The position numbers and the translations under genes are program-made. From Gammaproteobacteria bacterium (GTDB taxonomy: Bacteria > Pseudomonadota > Gammaproteobacteria > JABCZS01): a stretch of DNA of 63,099 bases. The DNA is taken from NCBI GenBank assembly GCA_021773275.1, contig JAJFKJ010000066.1:1-63099 (forward strand), given 5' to 3'. This document shows positions 21,584 to 31,363 of the stretch, one piece after another (positions within the stretch are counted from its first letter, which is position 1; each line of letters opens with the position of its first letter). Under the pieces are notes generated by a model. It worked only from the letters and a program-made list of their open reading frames with translations, was not told the origin of the DNA and ran no database searches.

Positions 21584-22292
21584 AGTCGTGTTCTCGTACA
21601 GCACCGAAGCGCCGTTCTCGTTTAGCATAAGCTACTAAAGCTTGTTCAAGTGATGTTGCAGAAAAGTCCGGCCAACACTCCTCAACAAAATACATTTCCG
21701 TATAGGAAAGCTGCCATAACATAAAGTTACTGATTCGATGCTCTCCAGAAGTTCGTATAAATAAATCTGGTGCCGGCAAATCAGAAAGAGCGGTATAGTG
21801 GTTAAATAATGTTTCATCAACCTCGTCACCATCGATACAACCTTGCTTAACTGCATTAGCAATTTTTTTACAAGCCTGCGTAATATCCCAGCGACCACTG
21901 TAATTGATGGCAATATTTAAATTCAAACCCGTGTTTGTACTTGAAAGCCTTTCAGCTTTACTCATAAGCGTTTGCATTTCAAATGAAAGCCCTTGCAAGT
22001 CACCGATAAAACGAAGCCTGATGTTTTGCTCTAACAAAGCATCAAGGTTATCTTCTAAGGTGGTTACGTATAATTGCATCAAAAAAGAAACTTCGGCCTC
22101 TGGACGTTGCCAATTTTCACGGCCAAATGCAAATAGAGTAAGCGTATTGATCTCATGATGAATGCATACTTTAATAATCTCTTTGATTGATTTAGCGCCT
22201 GCTTTGTGACCAGCAGTTCTGGGCAGCATGCGCTTTTGCGCCCAACGCCCATTACCATCCATAATGATCGCAATGTGTTTTGGCTTCCGCAT
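21576..22292 (-). CDS. uppS: undecaprenyl diphosphate synthase
   Basis: UppS condenses IPP units onto farnesyl diphosphate to give C55-PP, the lipid carrier for peptidoglycan. The 238-residue cis-prenyltransferase begins KHIAIIMDGNGRWAQKR, with the catalytic Asp and diphosphate-binding Gly-Asn-Gly-Arg. TLFAFGRENWQRP follows. PDLFIRTSGEHRISNFMLWQ and YTEMYFVEECWPDF are the C-terminal blocks. The start shares one base with the frr stop (TAATG). Confidence 0.97.
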   Translation of the reverse strand: MRKPKHIAIIMDGNGRWAQKRMLPRTAGHKAGAKSIKEIIKVCIHHEINTLTLFAFGRENWQRPEAEVSFLMQLYVTTLEDNLDALLEQNIRLRFIGDLQGLSFEMQTLMSKAERLSSTNTGLNLNIAINYSGRWDITQACKKIANAVKQGCIDGDEVDETLFNHYTALSDLPAPDLFIRTSGEHRISNFMLWQLSYTEMYFVEECWPDFSATSLEQALVAYAKRERRFGAVREHDYA

Positions 22293-22852
22293 TAGACTTC
22301 CATCAGGTCTTTTTCTTTTCTTGCTAGAATATCGTCGATTTCTTTAACGTATTTATCAGTTAATTTTTGAATGCGATCTTCTGCGCGCCTTTCATCATCT
22401 TCACTGATGTCTTTTGCTTTTAGAAGATCTTTCACTGCTCCATTTGCATCACGTCTAGCATTTCTTATTGATACGCGGGCTTGCTCTGCTTCATGGCGCA
22501 CCAACTTTATCATTTCTTTACGGCGGTCTTCAGTCATTATTGGCAAGGGTACACGAATAATACTACCTGACGTTGCTGGGTTTAAACCCAAATCAGCTTT
22601 CATAATAGCTTTTTCAATGGCTGGAACCAGATTTTTTTCCCACGGGGTAATACCTAGGGTTCTTGGGTCTTCTACAGTAATATTGGCAACTTGGCTTATC
22701 GGCGTAGGGTTACCGTAATAATCAACCATAACATGCTCTAGTAAACTAGGATGCGCGCGTCCACTACGCAGTTTATTCATTTCGTTTTTCAAAGCAACGA
22801 TTGCCTTGTCCATGTGCCCAGTGCCCTGAGAAATAATTCCATCTATCATCAT
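22292..22852 (-). CDS. frr: ribosome recycling factor
   Basis: RRF splits post-termination ribosomes together with EF-G. The 186-residue length is standard. The three-helix-bundle parts are visible: [60 protein letters not shown] and a C-terminal [20 protein letters not shown]. It abuts pyrH directly and shares one base with uppS. Confidence 0.97.
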   Translation of the reverse strand: MMIDGIISQGTGHMDKAIVALKNEMNKLRSGRAHPSLLEHVMVDYYGNPTPISQVANITVEDPRTLGITPWEKNLVPAIEKAIMKADLGLNPATSGSIIRVPLPIMTEDRRKEMIKLVRHEAEQARVSIRNARRDANGAVKDLLKAKDISEDDERRAEDRIQKLTDKYVKEIDDILARKEKDLMEV

Positions 22853-23584
22853 TTACCCCTTATTTACTAACGTGCCCACTTCATCGCCCAAAACAATACG
22901 GGACAGTGCTTTCTCTTTGTTGATATTAAACACACGGATGGGCATGTCATAATCACGGCATTGGCAAAATGCAGAGAGGTCCATTACCCCTAACTCTTTA
23001 TCTAGAGCTTCTTGATAACTCAAATGCTTATACAACGTCGCATCTGGGTTTGTTGCAGGGTCGTCAGAATATACGCCATCTACGCTTGTTCCTTTTAGCA
23101 CGATATCAGCATTGATCTCTATCGCACGCAAGCTTGCTGCTGAATCAGTTGTTACCAAAGGATTACCCGTACCTGCTGCAAAAATCACAACGCGACCAGC
23201 GGATAAATGATGCACCGCTTTGCGTCTATCGTAATGATCGAGCAAGCCGCTCATCGGTATAGCGGACATCACTCGCGTTGGCACGCCATTTTGTTCAAGT
23301 GCATCACGCATCGCTAGAGCATTCATTGCTGTCGCAAGCATGCCCATGTGGTCCCCTGTGACTCTGTCTAAGCCAACTTTAGAAAGCGCGCGGCCACGCA
23401 CTAAATTACCACCCCCGAGCACCAAACCGACTTGTACACCTAACTTGGTAACTTCATATACTTCCTTTGCTAAGCGCTCTAATACCTCTGCGCTAATACC
23501 AACCTGGCTGCCTCCGTTCAGTGCCTCGCCACTTAATTTTATCAACACACGTTGAAAAATGGCTCGGCCAGATTTATCGCTCAT
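22853..23584 (-). CDS. pyrH: uridylate kinase
   Basis: PyrH phosphorylates UMP to UDP, supplying the UDP-sugar precursors used by the lpx genes downstream. The 243-residue amino-acid-kinase-fold protein shows [44 protein letters not shown] and [24 protein letters not shown] near 205 is the conserved C-terminal segment. It starts within the tsf stop (4-nt overlap) and abuts frr. Confidence 0.97.
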   Translation of the reverse strand: MSDKSGRAIFQRVLIKLSGEALNGGSQVGISAEVLERLAKEVYEVTKLGVQVGLVLGGGNLVRGRALSKVGLDRVTGDHMGMLATAMNALAMRDALEQNGVPTRVMSAIPMSGLLDHYDRRKAVHHLSAGRVVIFAAGTGNPLVTTDSAASLRAIEINADIVLKGTSVDGVYSDDPATNPDATLYKHLSYQEALDKELGVMDLSAFCQCRDYDMPIRVFNINKEKALSRIVLGDEVGTLVNKG

Positions 23585-24468
23585 GTATTGCTTCCTTGTG
23601 CTTGTTCCATGACCTCTTTAACAAAATCGTCTTTCTTTTTTTCAATGCCTTCACCCACTTCAAAGCGCGTGAATGAAATAACTTCTGCTTTCGCACCTTT
23701 TAGTACGCTTGCAACTGAAGAACCGCTATCTTTAACGAATGGTTGCCCCAATAAGCTGACCTCATCACGGAACTTATTCAAACGTCCTTGAATCATTTTC
23801 TCGATGATTTCAGGTGGCTTGCCACTTTCTTGCGCTTGCGCTGTGTAGATTTCTTGCTCTTTATCAATCAATGCTTGTGAAACATCATCAGGAGAAACCA
23901 CTTGTGGGTTGCTGGCTGCAACATGCATTGCTAAATCTCTCGCTAACGCTGCATCACCACCAACCATTTGCAATAATACGCCGATACGGCCGCCATGCGT
24001 GTAAGCACCAATGTGCCCCTGCTCTACTTTCATGAAAGAAACTCTACGCACGTTAATATTTTCGCCGATTTTAGAAATCAATTCGGCGCGCGCTACATCA
24101 ACTGTATTACCAGATGCTAGCGTGGCTTTAAGCAGTGCATCACGATCTTTAGCTTCTTGTGTTAACGCCGCTTGTGTTACTTCATTCGCGAAAGCAATAA
24201 AGCTTTCATCGCGTGCAACGAAATCTGTTTCGCAGTTAATTTCCAGCATTGCAGCCATCGTATGGCCGTCATTGCTAGCTATTGAAATCAAGCCTTCTGC
24301 GGCTGTTCTGCCGGCTTTTTTATCTGCTTTTGCTTGGCCTGCTTTGCGCAAGGCTTCAGCTGCGGCATCGATATCACCATTACAAGCATCTAATGCTCTC
24401 TTACAATCCATCATAGGTGCATCGGTGCGGCTACGTAATTTTTTTACATCTTCTGCTTTAACTGTCAT
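23581..24468 (-). CDS. tsf: elongation factor Ts
   Basis: EF-Ts is the nucleotide exchange factor for EF-Tu. The 295 residues begin with the UBA-like domain ([19 protein letters not shown]). The core with the [10 protein letters not shown] contact motif and [10 protein letters not shown] follows, and the C-terminal module contains [20 protein letters not shown] 24468 follows GAGAGGA at good spacing. rpsB lies upstream across a 76-nt gap that holds one copy of the palindromic repeat. Confidence 0.97.
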   Translation of the reverse strand: MTVKAEDVKKLRSRTDAPMMDCKRALDACNGDIDAAAEALRKAGQAKADKKAGRTAAEGLISIASNDGHTMAAMLEINCETDFVARDESFIAFANEVTQAALTQEAKDRDALLKATLASGNTVDVARAELISKIGENINVRRVSFMKVEQGHIGAYTHGGRIGVLLQMVGGDAALARDLAMHVAASNPQVVSPDDVSQALIDKEQEIYTAQAQESGKPPEIIEKMIQGRLNKFRDEVSLLGQPFVKDSGSSVASVLKGAKAEVISFTRFEVGEGIEKKKDDFVKEVMEQAQGSNT

Positions 24469-24503
24469 CTTATTCCTCTCTTGAATACTTGCGATATCCG
24501 GCG

Positions 24504-24530
24504 CGGGTCGAACGCTGTTCGACCCCTACA
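24504..24530. repeat. single-hairpin copy of the TAGGGG palindromic repeat, tsf-rpsB gap
   Basis: One unit: GGGTCGAAC, loop gct, GTTCGACCC, then CCTACA. The stem keeps perfect pairing while differing from the other copies (GAAC/GTTC in place of GCAC/GTGC). It lies inside the rpsB-tsf transcript and could modulate the downstream mRNA. Confidence 0.8.
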
Positions 24531-24544
24531 CCTACATTCATTAA

Positions 24545-25477
24545 CTATTCAGCGTCGCCTTCTGGCTTGGCTTTCTTCTCGGTCGCAGGCTTTGCTGCTT
24601 TTTTGGCCTTAGGTGCTTCTGGCTCAGCTTCTTTTTTAGCTGTTTTCGCAGCCTTGGCTGTAGCTTTAGCTTTAGTCTCTACTTTAACTTCGGCTTTCTC
24701 TTTAACTTTGGCCTTAGGTTTCGCTTTTTTCTCTTTGCCTTTGTTGTCGGAAGATTCATCAATTTCGATGTATTCTTCTTCATCAAGGCCGGCGCGCGCT
24801 TTCTCACGTGCACCAATAATCGCATCAGCAACTGCACCCACGTATAAACGGATGGCGCGAATCGCATCATCGTTACCTGGAATCAAGAAATCAACACCAT
24901 CTGGGCTGTTATTGCTATCAACGACCCCAATGACAGGGATCTTCAGCTTATTAGCTTCAGTAATAGCAATCTTCTCGTAACCAACATCGATCACAAAAAT
25001 AGCATCGGGTAGGCCGCCCATCTCTTTGATGCCACCCAGGCTGTGCTGTAGCTTCCCAAGCTCGCGTGAACGCATTAACGCTTCTTTCTTAGTGATACCC
25101 TCATTGCTGCCCGCATCAAACTCAGCTTCAAGCTCTTTTAGACGCTTGATAGACTGGCGAACAGTTTTATAGTTGGTTAACATGCCACCGAGCCAGCGAT
25201 GGTCAACGTAAGGCATGCCGCAACGTGCTGCCTCTTCACCGATGATATCCTGCGCTGCACGCTTCGTACCAACGAATAGTATTTTACCACCCTTTGCAGC
25301 TGTATCTTCAATAAAATCAATGGCTTGATTGAATAGCGGTAAGGTTTTTTCAAGGTTAATAATGTGAATCTTAGAACGTGCTCCGAAGATGAATTCTTCC
25401 ATCTTAGGGTTCCAGAAACGGGTTTGGTGGCCAAAGTGTACGCCGGCCTGCAGCATATCGCGCATATTTACAGTCAT
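24545..25477 (-). CDS. rpsB: 30S ribosomal protein S2 with long Lys/Ala-rich tail
   Basis: S2 binds between the head and body of the 30S subunit with S1. I start at ATG 25477 ([20 protein letters not shown]) with AGGAGA 8 nt upstream; the in-frame 25537 start would lie in the leader. Residues 1-235 are a normal S2 core, including [17 protein letters not shown] and DLVI-region equivalents. The last 75 or so residues are a low-complexity tail of Lys, Ala, Glu and Pro ([20 protein letters not shown]) not found in E. coli S2 (241 residues). Such tails occur in some other bacteria; a role here is unknown. Confidence 0.96.
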   Translation of the reverse strand: MTVNMRDMLQAGVHFGHQTRFWNPKMEEFIFGARSKIHIINLEKTLPLFNQAIDFIEDTAAKGGKILFVGTKRAAQDIIGEEAARCGMPYVDHRWLGGMLTNYKTVRQSIKRLKELEAEFDAGSNEGITKKEALMRSRELGKLQHSLGGIKEMGGLPDAIFVIDVGYEKIAITEANKLKIPVIGVVDSNNSPDGVDFLIPGNDDAIRAIRLYVGAVADAIIGAREKARAGLDEEEYIEIDESSDNKGKEKKAKPKAKVKEKAEVKVETKAKATAKAAKTAKKEAEPEAPKAKKAAKPATEKKAKPEGDAE

Positions 25478-25583
25478 ATTGTCTCTCCTGGGGGTTATGC
25501 CTCCACAAGCCCCATGATTTAACCCCTCTCGGGGCACCCTAAACCATGTGTCGACCTGTGTGCGGATTTTAAGTTAATTTCAA
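25478..25583 (-). promoter_or_regulatory. structured rpsB 5' leader, probable S2 autoregulatory site
   Basis: The roughly 106-nt untranslated leader has CCCC-GAGA-GGGG, a compact tetraloop hairpin, and then a larger element with GGGG and CCCC arms around TTGTGGAGGCATAA just before the AGGAGA ribosome site. In E. coli a conserved rpsB leader is the target of S2 feedback on rpsB-tsf. The layout here fits that; exact homology was not computed. Confidence 0.6.
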
Positions 25584-25589
25584 GTCGCA

Positions 25590-25618
25590 TTTATACCATA
25601 TTTGGCGTAGAATCACAA
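25590..25618 (-). promoter_or_regulatory. sigma70-type promoter of the rpsB super-operon
   Basis: The minus strand reads TTGTGA, exactly 17 bp, TATAAA, then a GC-containing discriminator (TGCGAC). Transcription would start near 25583. It overlaps the start region of the divergent map gene. Confidence 0.75.
25608..25613 (+). promoter_or_regulatory. possible -10 element of map, possibly leaderless
   Basis: TAGAAT lies only 9 nt before the map ATG, with no Shine-Dalgarno between (cacaaacct). If used, the mRNA would start 2-3 nt before ATG. The matching -35 (25585-25590) is poor. Confidence 0.35.
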
Positions 25619-25622
25619 ACCT

Positions 25623-26405
25623 ATGGGTATCACGATTAAAGACAAAGCAGCCATTGAGAAGATGCGGGTAGCCGGCAGGCTCACTGCGCAGACCCTCGAG
25701 ATGATCGCTCCCCACGTCAAAGCAGGGGTCAGCACCGAGCAGCTAGACCAGATCTGCCACGATTATATCGTCAACGACCTGCAAGCCATCCCTGCCCCAT
25801 TGAATTACAAAGGCTTTCCAAAATCGATTTGCACCTCAGTAAACAACCAAATTTGCCACGGCATCCCGGGGCCGAAAAAACTTAAGGATGGCGACATCAT
25901 TAACGTTGATATCAGCGTTATCAAAGATGGCTATCACGGCGATTCCAGCATCACTTTTTTTGTCGGTGAACCATCGGTTTTAGCAAAGCGCCTCGTTGAT
26001 GCCACGCGCGAATGTTTGTATGTCGGCATTGCACAGGTTAAACCAGGTGCATCGATCAAAGACATTGGCAAAGCAATACAAGAACATGTAAAGCAATATA
26101 ACTATTCTATAGTGCGTGAATATTGCGGCCATGGCATTGGTGAAGGTTTTCATGAGGAACCACAAATTTTACATTACGAAAGTAACGAACAAGCTGATGT
26201 TATTTTAAAACCCGGCATGTGTTTCACCATTGAACCGATGATTAATGCCGGTAAACGTTTTGTAAAACATCTTCCTGATAACTGGACAGTCGTCACCAAA
26301 GATCGTAGCCTTTCTGCACAATGGGAACATACCTTATTAGTAACAGATGATGGCGTAGATATTTTAACCTTACGTGAAAAAGAAATTCCCCCAGAAAATC
26401 TGTAA
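25623..26405 (+). CDS. map: methionine aminopeptidase type I
   Basis: Map removes the initiator Met from nascent proteins. The 260-residue protein has the pita-bread fold ligands in order: HGIPGPKKLKDGDIINVDIS (Asp), GYHGDSSITF (Asp), REYCGHGIGEGFHEEPQILH (His), CFTIEPMI (Glu) and QWEHTLLVT (Glu). It is divergent from rpsB, the usual arrangement. No ribosome site precedes ATG 25623. A terminator follows at 26448. Confidence 0.97.
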   Translation: MGITIKDKAAIEKMRVAGRLTAQTLEMIAPHVKAGVSTEQLDQICHDYIVNDLQAIPAPLNYKGFPKSICTSVNNQICHGIPGPKKLKDGDIINVDISVIKDGYHGDSSITFFVGEPSVLAKRLVDATRECLYVGIAQVKPGASIKDIGKAIQEHVKQYNYSIVREYCGHGIGEGFHEEPQILHYESNEQADVILKPGMCFTIEPMINAGKRFVKHLPDNWTVVTKDRSLSAQWEHTLLVTDDGVDILTLREKEIPPENL

Positions 26406-26447
26406 AACTTTTGTACAGCACCCCCTACATGGTGTGCAAGGCTGTAA

Positions 26448-26484
26448 ACTCACCGGCAAGCTGTTGTCTGAGTGCGTTTTTTTT
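26448..26484 (+). terminator. rho-independent terminator of map
   Basis: ACTCA-CC-GGCAA, loop GCTG, TTGTC-TGAGT, then GCG and eight T. The two-base bulge and one G-T pair leave a 10-bp stem. It ends map 43 nt after its stop, so the next plus-strand unit must be separate. Confidence 0.65.
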
Positions 26485-26559
26485 GAACATCCATGTGCGA
26501 GATTTCCCTATTACATCTTCCGACATTTGCCAATTTCTTTGTCCGTGAGTTTTGCTAAG

Positions 26560-26624
26560 ATAAACCTTGTCAATCTCCAACTACATTGGAAACTTCAAGC
26601 CCTGCACCCGCGGGGCTTTTTTTT
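26560..26624 (+). ncRNA. putative small RNA, copy 1, with its own terminator
   Basis: The core GTCAATCTCCAA-C-TACATTGG (26569-26589) is identical at 20 of 21 positions to a second unit at 28371. A small CCAA/TTGG hairpin comes first, then a 9-bp terminator (AAGCCCTGC, ACCC, GCGGGGCTT) with eight T ending at 26624. It follows the map terminator, so it needs its own promoter; TAAGAT at 26555 is a possible -10. Predicted transcript about 56 nt. Alternative: a duplicated terminator relic. Confidence 0.55.
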
Positions 26625-26653
26625 AACTCACTTCGATGCAACTCAAAATTTTT

Positions 26654-26744
26654 GTAGGGGTCGTACCCTGTGCGACCCGGCATCGCGAAGCGATGCTTAC
26701 CCGCGGGCTTTGCCCGCGCGGGCGGCACAGGGTGCCGCCCCTAC
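26654..26744. repeat. full-length 91-bp palindromic repeat, four hairpins
   Basis: Bounded by GTAGGGG and CCCCTAC. Hairpins in order: GGGTCGtAC/GTGCGACCC; GCATCGC/GCGATGC; CGCGGGC/GCCCGCG; GGCGGCAC/GTGCCGCC. A second full copy is at 35223. It ends 13 bp from the stop of the ankyrin-like gene. Confidence 0.88.
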
Positions 26745-26756
26745 AGCTGGCCTACG

Positions 26757-28184
26757 CTACGCTCTACAGGTAACGCTTACACGGCTCAAATCAACACCCT
26801 GGTTTTCTAAATATGCAGGAATTCGTACAGCATCAGATGACATAACTTTAACAGCACAATCTGTCAGGCCATTAAAATAACGCAACATCTCATCACGATT
26901 GGGTGCATCTTTAGTGTTAATGAAATAATCTATTGCTTGCACAGCATAATCATCCAACATTTGTGCTTTCCAATGGCTTTTAGGCAAATAGTTCGCAATA
27001 GGCCTATAGCCAAGATATGTTTCGAACAAACGTTGCGTCATATCAGTATAGCCAGCACGGCAAGCTGTTATTAACGGATCTTGTGGATTATTTCTCGACG
27101 TCAGATCATATTGCAAAATCTTTATTAATGCATCTACGTTTTCACGCAACACACCACCAGGGTTTGCTTCTGAATAAAACCCATGTGTTGCAGCATGCGT
27201 CAGCAAATGCTCGTTGGCGTTTGACACACGCCGTGTACGAAAAATAATGCGACGCTGTTCAGGGAAAAGCCCAACAATTTCTGCAGCTGTGTTTTGCCCG
27301 CCGGAACGACTTGTTTGATAAAGATGCATCTGCGTGTCAATATCATCAAACGTTTGTTTCGTCTTACTCAAAAAGCGTGCTGCAATCATACTTAAGCAAT
27401 TTTCTTCGCGGGCTGCACCGTAGGCAGCGAGTGTGCCCGATGCGGCTGGATTAGCAAAATTCATCGCCCCACCGTAGCGCGCGATAATGCTATCTGCAAC
27501 GATGTCATCTTGCGTTCGCTGCCGATCATCAATACGTTGGCGACTTCTGTCGAGCTCCAAAAGATAATCAGGCGTTGCTTCAAGTAAAAATCCTATCTGT
27601 AGCCAGTTGTAGCCCCCGCCCTCTCTTCTTGGTACCGCGATACGCAAATCTTGTTGCTCCGTTTGCTGCAGAAAAGCTAATAATGTTTCTTTTTCAGCGT
27701 CATTTGCACGGTTTTTTACAGCTAAAACAGCGTCAAGAATGTGCGCTGAAAGCACTTTTTCATGCATTTCCGCATGTTTTGAATAAAAATGCCGTTGGCC
27801 CGCCTCATGATAGGGCAGTAGTCGCATTTGTTCCAAATAGTAGTTAAAAAATAGAATCGCGACATCGGCATTTGCTTTGCTGCAAGCTAGTCTGAGTGGG
27901 TCATTGACGTTATTTGAATACGCAATATTACCGCTGCCAGCAAATTCAAATAGCACTGCAGCTGCATCTGGGTGCATGCCAGCTGGAAAATTTGCTTTAC
28001 GTAGCGGTGTTACCCCACGTGCCAGATCCAATATCCAGGACGTTGGGTCGTCTGGATAACCCAATGCTGCGTGGTCTGTGAGAACGCTTAACGAAGTCAG
28101 CAAACTGCGTAGCTTTGCTAAATCTGGTGTGCTAGTAAATAGTTGGGCTGAGATATCAAAAATGGTTTGCTTGCTCATAAGCAT
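26757..28184 (-). CDS. unknown protein with ankyrin-like segments, possible effector
   Basis: A 475-residue soluble protein without signal peptide. I start at ATG 28184 because GGGAG lies 8 nt upstream. Two segments resemble ankyrin helix pairs: NDPLRLACSKANADVAILFF near 105 and QDPLITACRAGYTDMTQRLF near 390, with LLTHAATHGFYSE near 345. The repeats are degenerate and far apart, so the fold is uncertain. Ankyrin proteins of intracellular Legionellales are often Dot/Icm substrates, which is context and not proof. The stop lies next to a full palindromic repeat, and the gene is flanked by the two sRNA-like copies. Confidence 0.65.
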   Translation of the reverse strand: MLMSKQTIFDISAQLFTSTPDLAKLRSLLTSLSVLTDHAALGYPDDPTSWILDLARGVTPLRKANFPAGMHPDAAAVLFEFAGSGNIAYSNNVNDPLRLACSKANADVAILFFNYYLEQMRLLPYHEAGQRHFYSKHAEMHEKVLSAHILDAVLAVKNRANDAEKETLLAFLQQTEQQDLRIAVPRREGGGYNWLQIGFLLEATPDYLLELDRSRQRIDDRQRTQDDIVADSIIARYGGAMNFANPAASGTLAAYGAAREENCLSMIAARFLSKTKQTFDDIDTQMHLYQTSRSGGQNTAAEIVGLFPEQRRIIFRTRRVSNANEHLLTHAATHGFYSEANPGGVLRENVDALIKILQYDLTSRNNPQDPLITACRAGYTDMTQRLFETYLGYRPIANYLPKSHWKAQMLDDYAVQAIDYFINTKDAPNRDEMLRYFNGLTDCAVKVMSSDAVRIPAYLENQGVDLSRVSVTCRA

Positions 28185-28335
28185 GTGTTGTACTCCCTGT
28201 ATGCTAGTGCTCAGCGCCATTCTAGCATGTCTGTTATTAATGTATCATTAACTGTTCAAAACATGTTCAATGATCGCAGTGATTATCTGGCAGACAACAC
28301 GCAAAATACTTACGCGATCTATGGGTATCTGGCAA

Positions 28336-28425
28336 TTGGCATCTGCTGTAGGTTTGTTAAACTATTCTTCGTCAATCTCCAATTACATTGGTACTTTAAG
28401 CCTCGCGCCAGCGGGGCTTTTTCTT
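28336..28425 (+). ncRNA. putative small RNA, copy 2, with promoter and terminator
   Basis: Second copy of the unit at 26560. TTGGCA, 16 bp, TAAACT could be a promoter placing the start near 28370, at the conserved GTCAATCTCCAATTACATTGG core. A 9-bp terminator follows (AAGCCTCGC, GCCA, GCGGGGCTT, TTTTTCTT), whose G-T wobble is at a different position from copy 1. No plus-strand gene precedes it, so the terminator cannot serve a protein gene. Confidence 0.6.
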
Positions 28426-28545
28426 ATCTCACTTTGTAGTCTAGGAACAGCCCTACTCGAGCTTAGAACTGCCCACCAAGATTCGCTGGGCTTGGCTCCC
28501 CAATTTATGGTATGATATGCAACTTATTCTAGCTGAGATGAGTTT
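28426..28545 (+). other. typA upstream region
   Basis: The 120 bp between sRNA-like copy 2 and typA hold a hairpin, GCCCA...TGGGC (28469-28492 region), and TATGAT near 28511 as a possible -10 without a clear -35. Nothing else is apparent. Confidence 0.35.
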
Positions 28546-30360
28546 ATGACTAAACTACGAAATATTGCAATTATTGCCCACGTTGACCACGGTAAAACCA
28601 CCCTGGTTGATAAACTACTACAGCAAAGCGGCACATTTGATGAACGTGCCCCGACTGTAGACCGCATAATGGATAGCAACCCCCTTGAAAAAGAGCGTGG
28701 CATCACGATTTTATCGAAAAACACTGCCCTAAAATGGAAGGACTACCGTATTAATATTGTGGATACCCCAGGTCATGCGGACTTTGGTGGTGAAGTTGAA
28801 CGTGTACTTTCAATGGTTGACTCTGTACTATTGCTGGTCGATGCCGTTGAAGGCCCAATGCCACAAACCCGTTTTGTTACCCAGAAAGCCTTTGAACATG
28901 GTTTACGCCCGATTGTTGTCGTAAACAAGATTGATCGCGATGGTGCTCGCCCTGATTGGGTTGTAGACCAAGTGTTTGATTTGTTTGATCGCCTCGGTGC
29001 CACCGACGAACAACTCGATTTTCCGATTATTTATGCTTCTGCTTTGCAAGGCTATGCTTCGCTTGATGCAGAAGAACATAACAACAATATGGAAACTTTA
29101 TTTGAAGCCATTGTTGAACATGCGCCGCCACCCGATATCGATGTTGATGGCACGTTCCAAATGCAGATTACCTCGCTTGATTATTCTAACTATGTCGGCG
29201 CGATTGCAGTTGGTCGTATTAAACGCGGCAACATTAAAAGCAACACACAAATTAAAGTGATTGATAGTAATGGTAAAATACGAAACGGTCGTGTGCTACA
29301 AATTTTAGGTTACCACGGCTTAGAGCGTACAGAAGTACCCAACGCACAAGCAGGCGATATCATTGCAATCACAGGCCTTGAAGAACCGCGCATTTCTGAC
29401 ACGCTTTGCGATGCTAATAACGTTGAAGCTTTACCAGCACTCACGGTTGATGAACCGACTGTTGGCATGGTATTCCAAGTAAACAACTCTCCATTTGCCG
29501 GCAAAGAAGGTGATTATGTCACCAGTCGTCAAATTCGCGACCGCCTTGAAAGAGAACTTATTCACAATGTAGCGCTACGTGTTGAAGACACTGATAGCCC
29601 AGACAGACTACGTGTCTCAGGCCGTGGCGAATTGCATCTTTCAATTCTCATTGAAACTATGCGTCGCGAAGGCTATGAACTTGCTGTTTCAAAACCTGAA
29701 GTAATCTTAAAAGAAATCGATGGCGAGTTGCAAGAACCTTACGAGGCTTTAACACTTGATGTTGAAGAAACACACCAAGGTACCATCATGGAAATCTTGG
29801 GTTCACGTAAAGGCCAAATGCGCGACATGATTCCCGATGGTAAAGGTCGTGTGCGTTTAGACTACTCGATTCCATCACGCGGTTTAATTGGTTTTCATAC
29901 CGACTTTATGACTTTAACTTCGGGTACAGGCTTGTTGTATCACACTTTCGAAGCTTATGGCCCAGTGCAAAAAGATGCTTCGGTAAAACGACGCAATGGC
30001 GTGTTAATTTCAATTGGCGGCGGTACTTCTAGTGGCTTCTCATTGTTTAACTTGCAAGAACGTGGCCGTTTATTCATTGGTCCACAAGTCGATGTATATG
30101 AAGGTATGATTGTTGGCATTCACTCACGCGATAACGATTTAGTAGTGAATGTTATTAAAGGTAAACAATTAACCAATGTACGCGCATCCGGAACAGATGA
30201 AAACATTGTATTAACACCTGCCCTTAATTATTCATTAGAACAGATGTTAAGTTTTATCGATGACGATGAGCTGGTTGAAGTCACACCAAAATCGTTGCGT
30301 TTGCGTAAAAGATTTTTGAAAGAGCACGAGCGCAAATCAGCATCGCGTGGCCGGGGTTGA
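28546..30360 (+). CDS. typA: ribosome-associated GTPase TypA/BipA
   Basis: BipA is a translational GTPase important for ribosome assembly and stress. The 604-residue protein has [15 protein letters not shown] (G1), RGITI (G2), DTPGHADF (G3) and [12 protein letters not shown] (G4). EF-G-like domains III and V ([20 protein letters not shown]) and the BipA-specific C-terminal domain (GLFNLQ-type [16 protein letters not shown]) follow. In-frame ATG 28546; a nearby upstream ATG is out of frame. The C-terminus is basic (KSASRGRG). A palindromic repeat of the second type follows the stop. Confidence 0.97.
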   Translation: MTKLRNIAIIAHVDHGKTTLVDKLLQQSGTFDERAPTVDRIMDSNPLEKERGITILSKNTALKWKDYRINIVDTPGHADFGGEVERVLSMVDSVLLLVDAVEGPMPQTRFVTQKAFEHGLRPIVVVNKIDRDGARPDWVVDQVFDLFDRLGATDEQLDFPIIYASALQGYASLDAEEHNNNMETLFEAIVEHAPPPDIDVDGTFQMQITSLDYSNYVGAIAVGRIKRGNIKSNTQIKVIDSNGKIRNGRVLQILGYHGLERTEVPNAQAGDIIAITGLEEPRISDTLCDANNVEALPALTVDEPTVGMVFQVNNSPFAGKEGDYVTSRQIRDRLERELIHNVALRVEDTDSPDRLRVSGRGELHLSILIETMRREGYELAVSKPEVILKEIDGELQEPYEALTLDVEETHQGTIMEILGSRKGQMRDMIPDGKGRVRLDYSIPSRGLIGFHTDFMTLTSGTGLLYHTFEAYGPVQKDASVKRRNGVLISIGGGTSSGFSLFNLQERGRLFIGPQVDVYEGMIVGIHSRDNDLVVNVIKGKQLTNVRASGTDENIVLTPALNYSLEQMLSFIDDDELVEVTPKSLRLRKRFLKEHERKSASRGRG

Positions 30361-30365
30361 GGTAA

Positions 30366-30414
30366 AAATCCCCCGCCCGCCGATGGCGGCCTGCCCCCTT
30401 CACAAAGGGGGCAA
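30366..30414. repeat. CCCCC/GGGGG hairpin repeat (second family), copy 1
   Basis: AAAATCCCCC, a CGCC-GAT-GGCG hairpin, then TGCCCCCTT-cac-AAAGGGGGCA. It shares its outline with copies at 31516 and 31803. It lies between convergent typA and the kinase gene and could act as a two-way terminator. Confidence 0.65.
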
Positions 30415-30436
30415 TTCATTGTCGCAATTACACTCG

Positions 30437-31357
30437 CTAGCGCTCGGGCTCTGACTGAATATAATCCAGGCTTTGCAAGCTTACTTGTAATAATTTATTG
30501 TCATTTTGGTCAATAGCATAGCGCGTCATTAGCACGCTGCTGTATATCGCACGAAATATTGCCTGTTGCTGCAGCTGTTCACTCACCGGCCCATAAATTT
30601 CCCAAAACTTGTCGTGATATTGGGCTGGAAATAGAGTATACAGAACCGATAAATCTATCGCTGGGGTATTCATGTGAATATCACCCCAATCGATGATGCC
30701 ACTTACTTTATTGCCCTCTAGCAATACATGACGCGAATAAAGATCGCCGTGCACGATGCAGTAATCACTTTTTAACGGGAATGCAGATTTTAGATTTTTG
30801 ACGATATCTAATAATTTTTGAGCATATGGAATATCAATTGTAGATTTTATAAACTCTATTGTATTAATCATTCTCGCACTGCGGTCAGCATAGTCCATTT
30901 TCATTGGATCGTCTGGAATCTCTGCCCCAATATTATCTACAGGGACACTGTGCAACGCTTTTAAAAATAAAGCGAGTTTTTCTAATAAATCTGTTGCTGG
31001 CAGGGTATCTAAACCTATTTCACTTATCGGCTTACCCGGTAAATAATCATACCCTGCAAACGGGTGCGGATATTGTTCACAAGCCTGGCCAATATAAACC
31101 GGAAAAGATACTGGCAGTGGTAAAAAGCTGGCGAGCTTGGTCATTATGCCAATTTCTTTTTGCATGCATTCCAAAGCACACTCATGGCGGCGGGGAAAAC
31201 GAAATACCAGCTCGTCATTGATCAAATACACTTTATTGTCCCAGCCTTCACCGAGGTATCTAAAGCTTTTGATCGTAATTTCAGGGAATTGCGAAGCAAT
31301 CAATTGCTGCGCTAACGTTTCGTCGATAGGAATTGTTTGCTGCCAGGGAGTCGTCAT
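30437..31357 (-). CDS. APH-family phosphotransferase (aminoglycoside/choline kinase-like)
   Basis: A 306-residue kinase-like protein. N-lobe: FRYLGEGWDNKVYLINDELV with Lys replaced by Val/Arg-rich FRFPRR typical of the APH group. C-lobe: CIVHGDLYSRHVLLEG near 205 and KVSGIIDWGDI near 222, the Brenner and DFG-like motifs. The usual catalytic-loop Asn (HxDxxxxN) is His here. It most resembles macrolide or APH(2'')-type kinases, but the substrate is unknown. I start at ATG 31357, which follows an extended -10 by 6 nt with no ribosome site; the 31399 start lacks support. The last codons (SEPER and stop) come from a 21-bp repeat also present at 31671. Confidence 0.8.
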   Translation of the reverse strand: MTTPWQQTIPIDETLAQQLIASQFPEITIKSFRYLGEGWDNKVYLINDELVFRFPRRHECALECMQKEIGIMTKLASFLPLPVSFPVYIGQACEQYPHPFAGYDYLPGKPISEIGLDTLPATDLLEKLALFLKALHSVPVDNIGAEIPDDPMKMDYADRSARMINTIEFIKSTIDIPYAQKLLDIVKNLKSAFPLKSDYCIVHGDLYSRHVLLEGNKVSGIIDWGDIHMNTPAIDLSVLYTLFPAQYHDKFWEIYGPVSEQLQQQAIFRAIYSSVLMTRYAIDQNDNKLLQVSLQSLDYIQSEPER

Positions 31358-31363
31358 CTGGGC

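Noticed and set aside
26374-26880. 168-codon plus-strand frame after map
   Set aside because: It spans the map terminator, the sRNA-like unit and a palindromic repeat, so it is chance coding through structured DNA.
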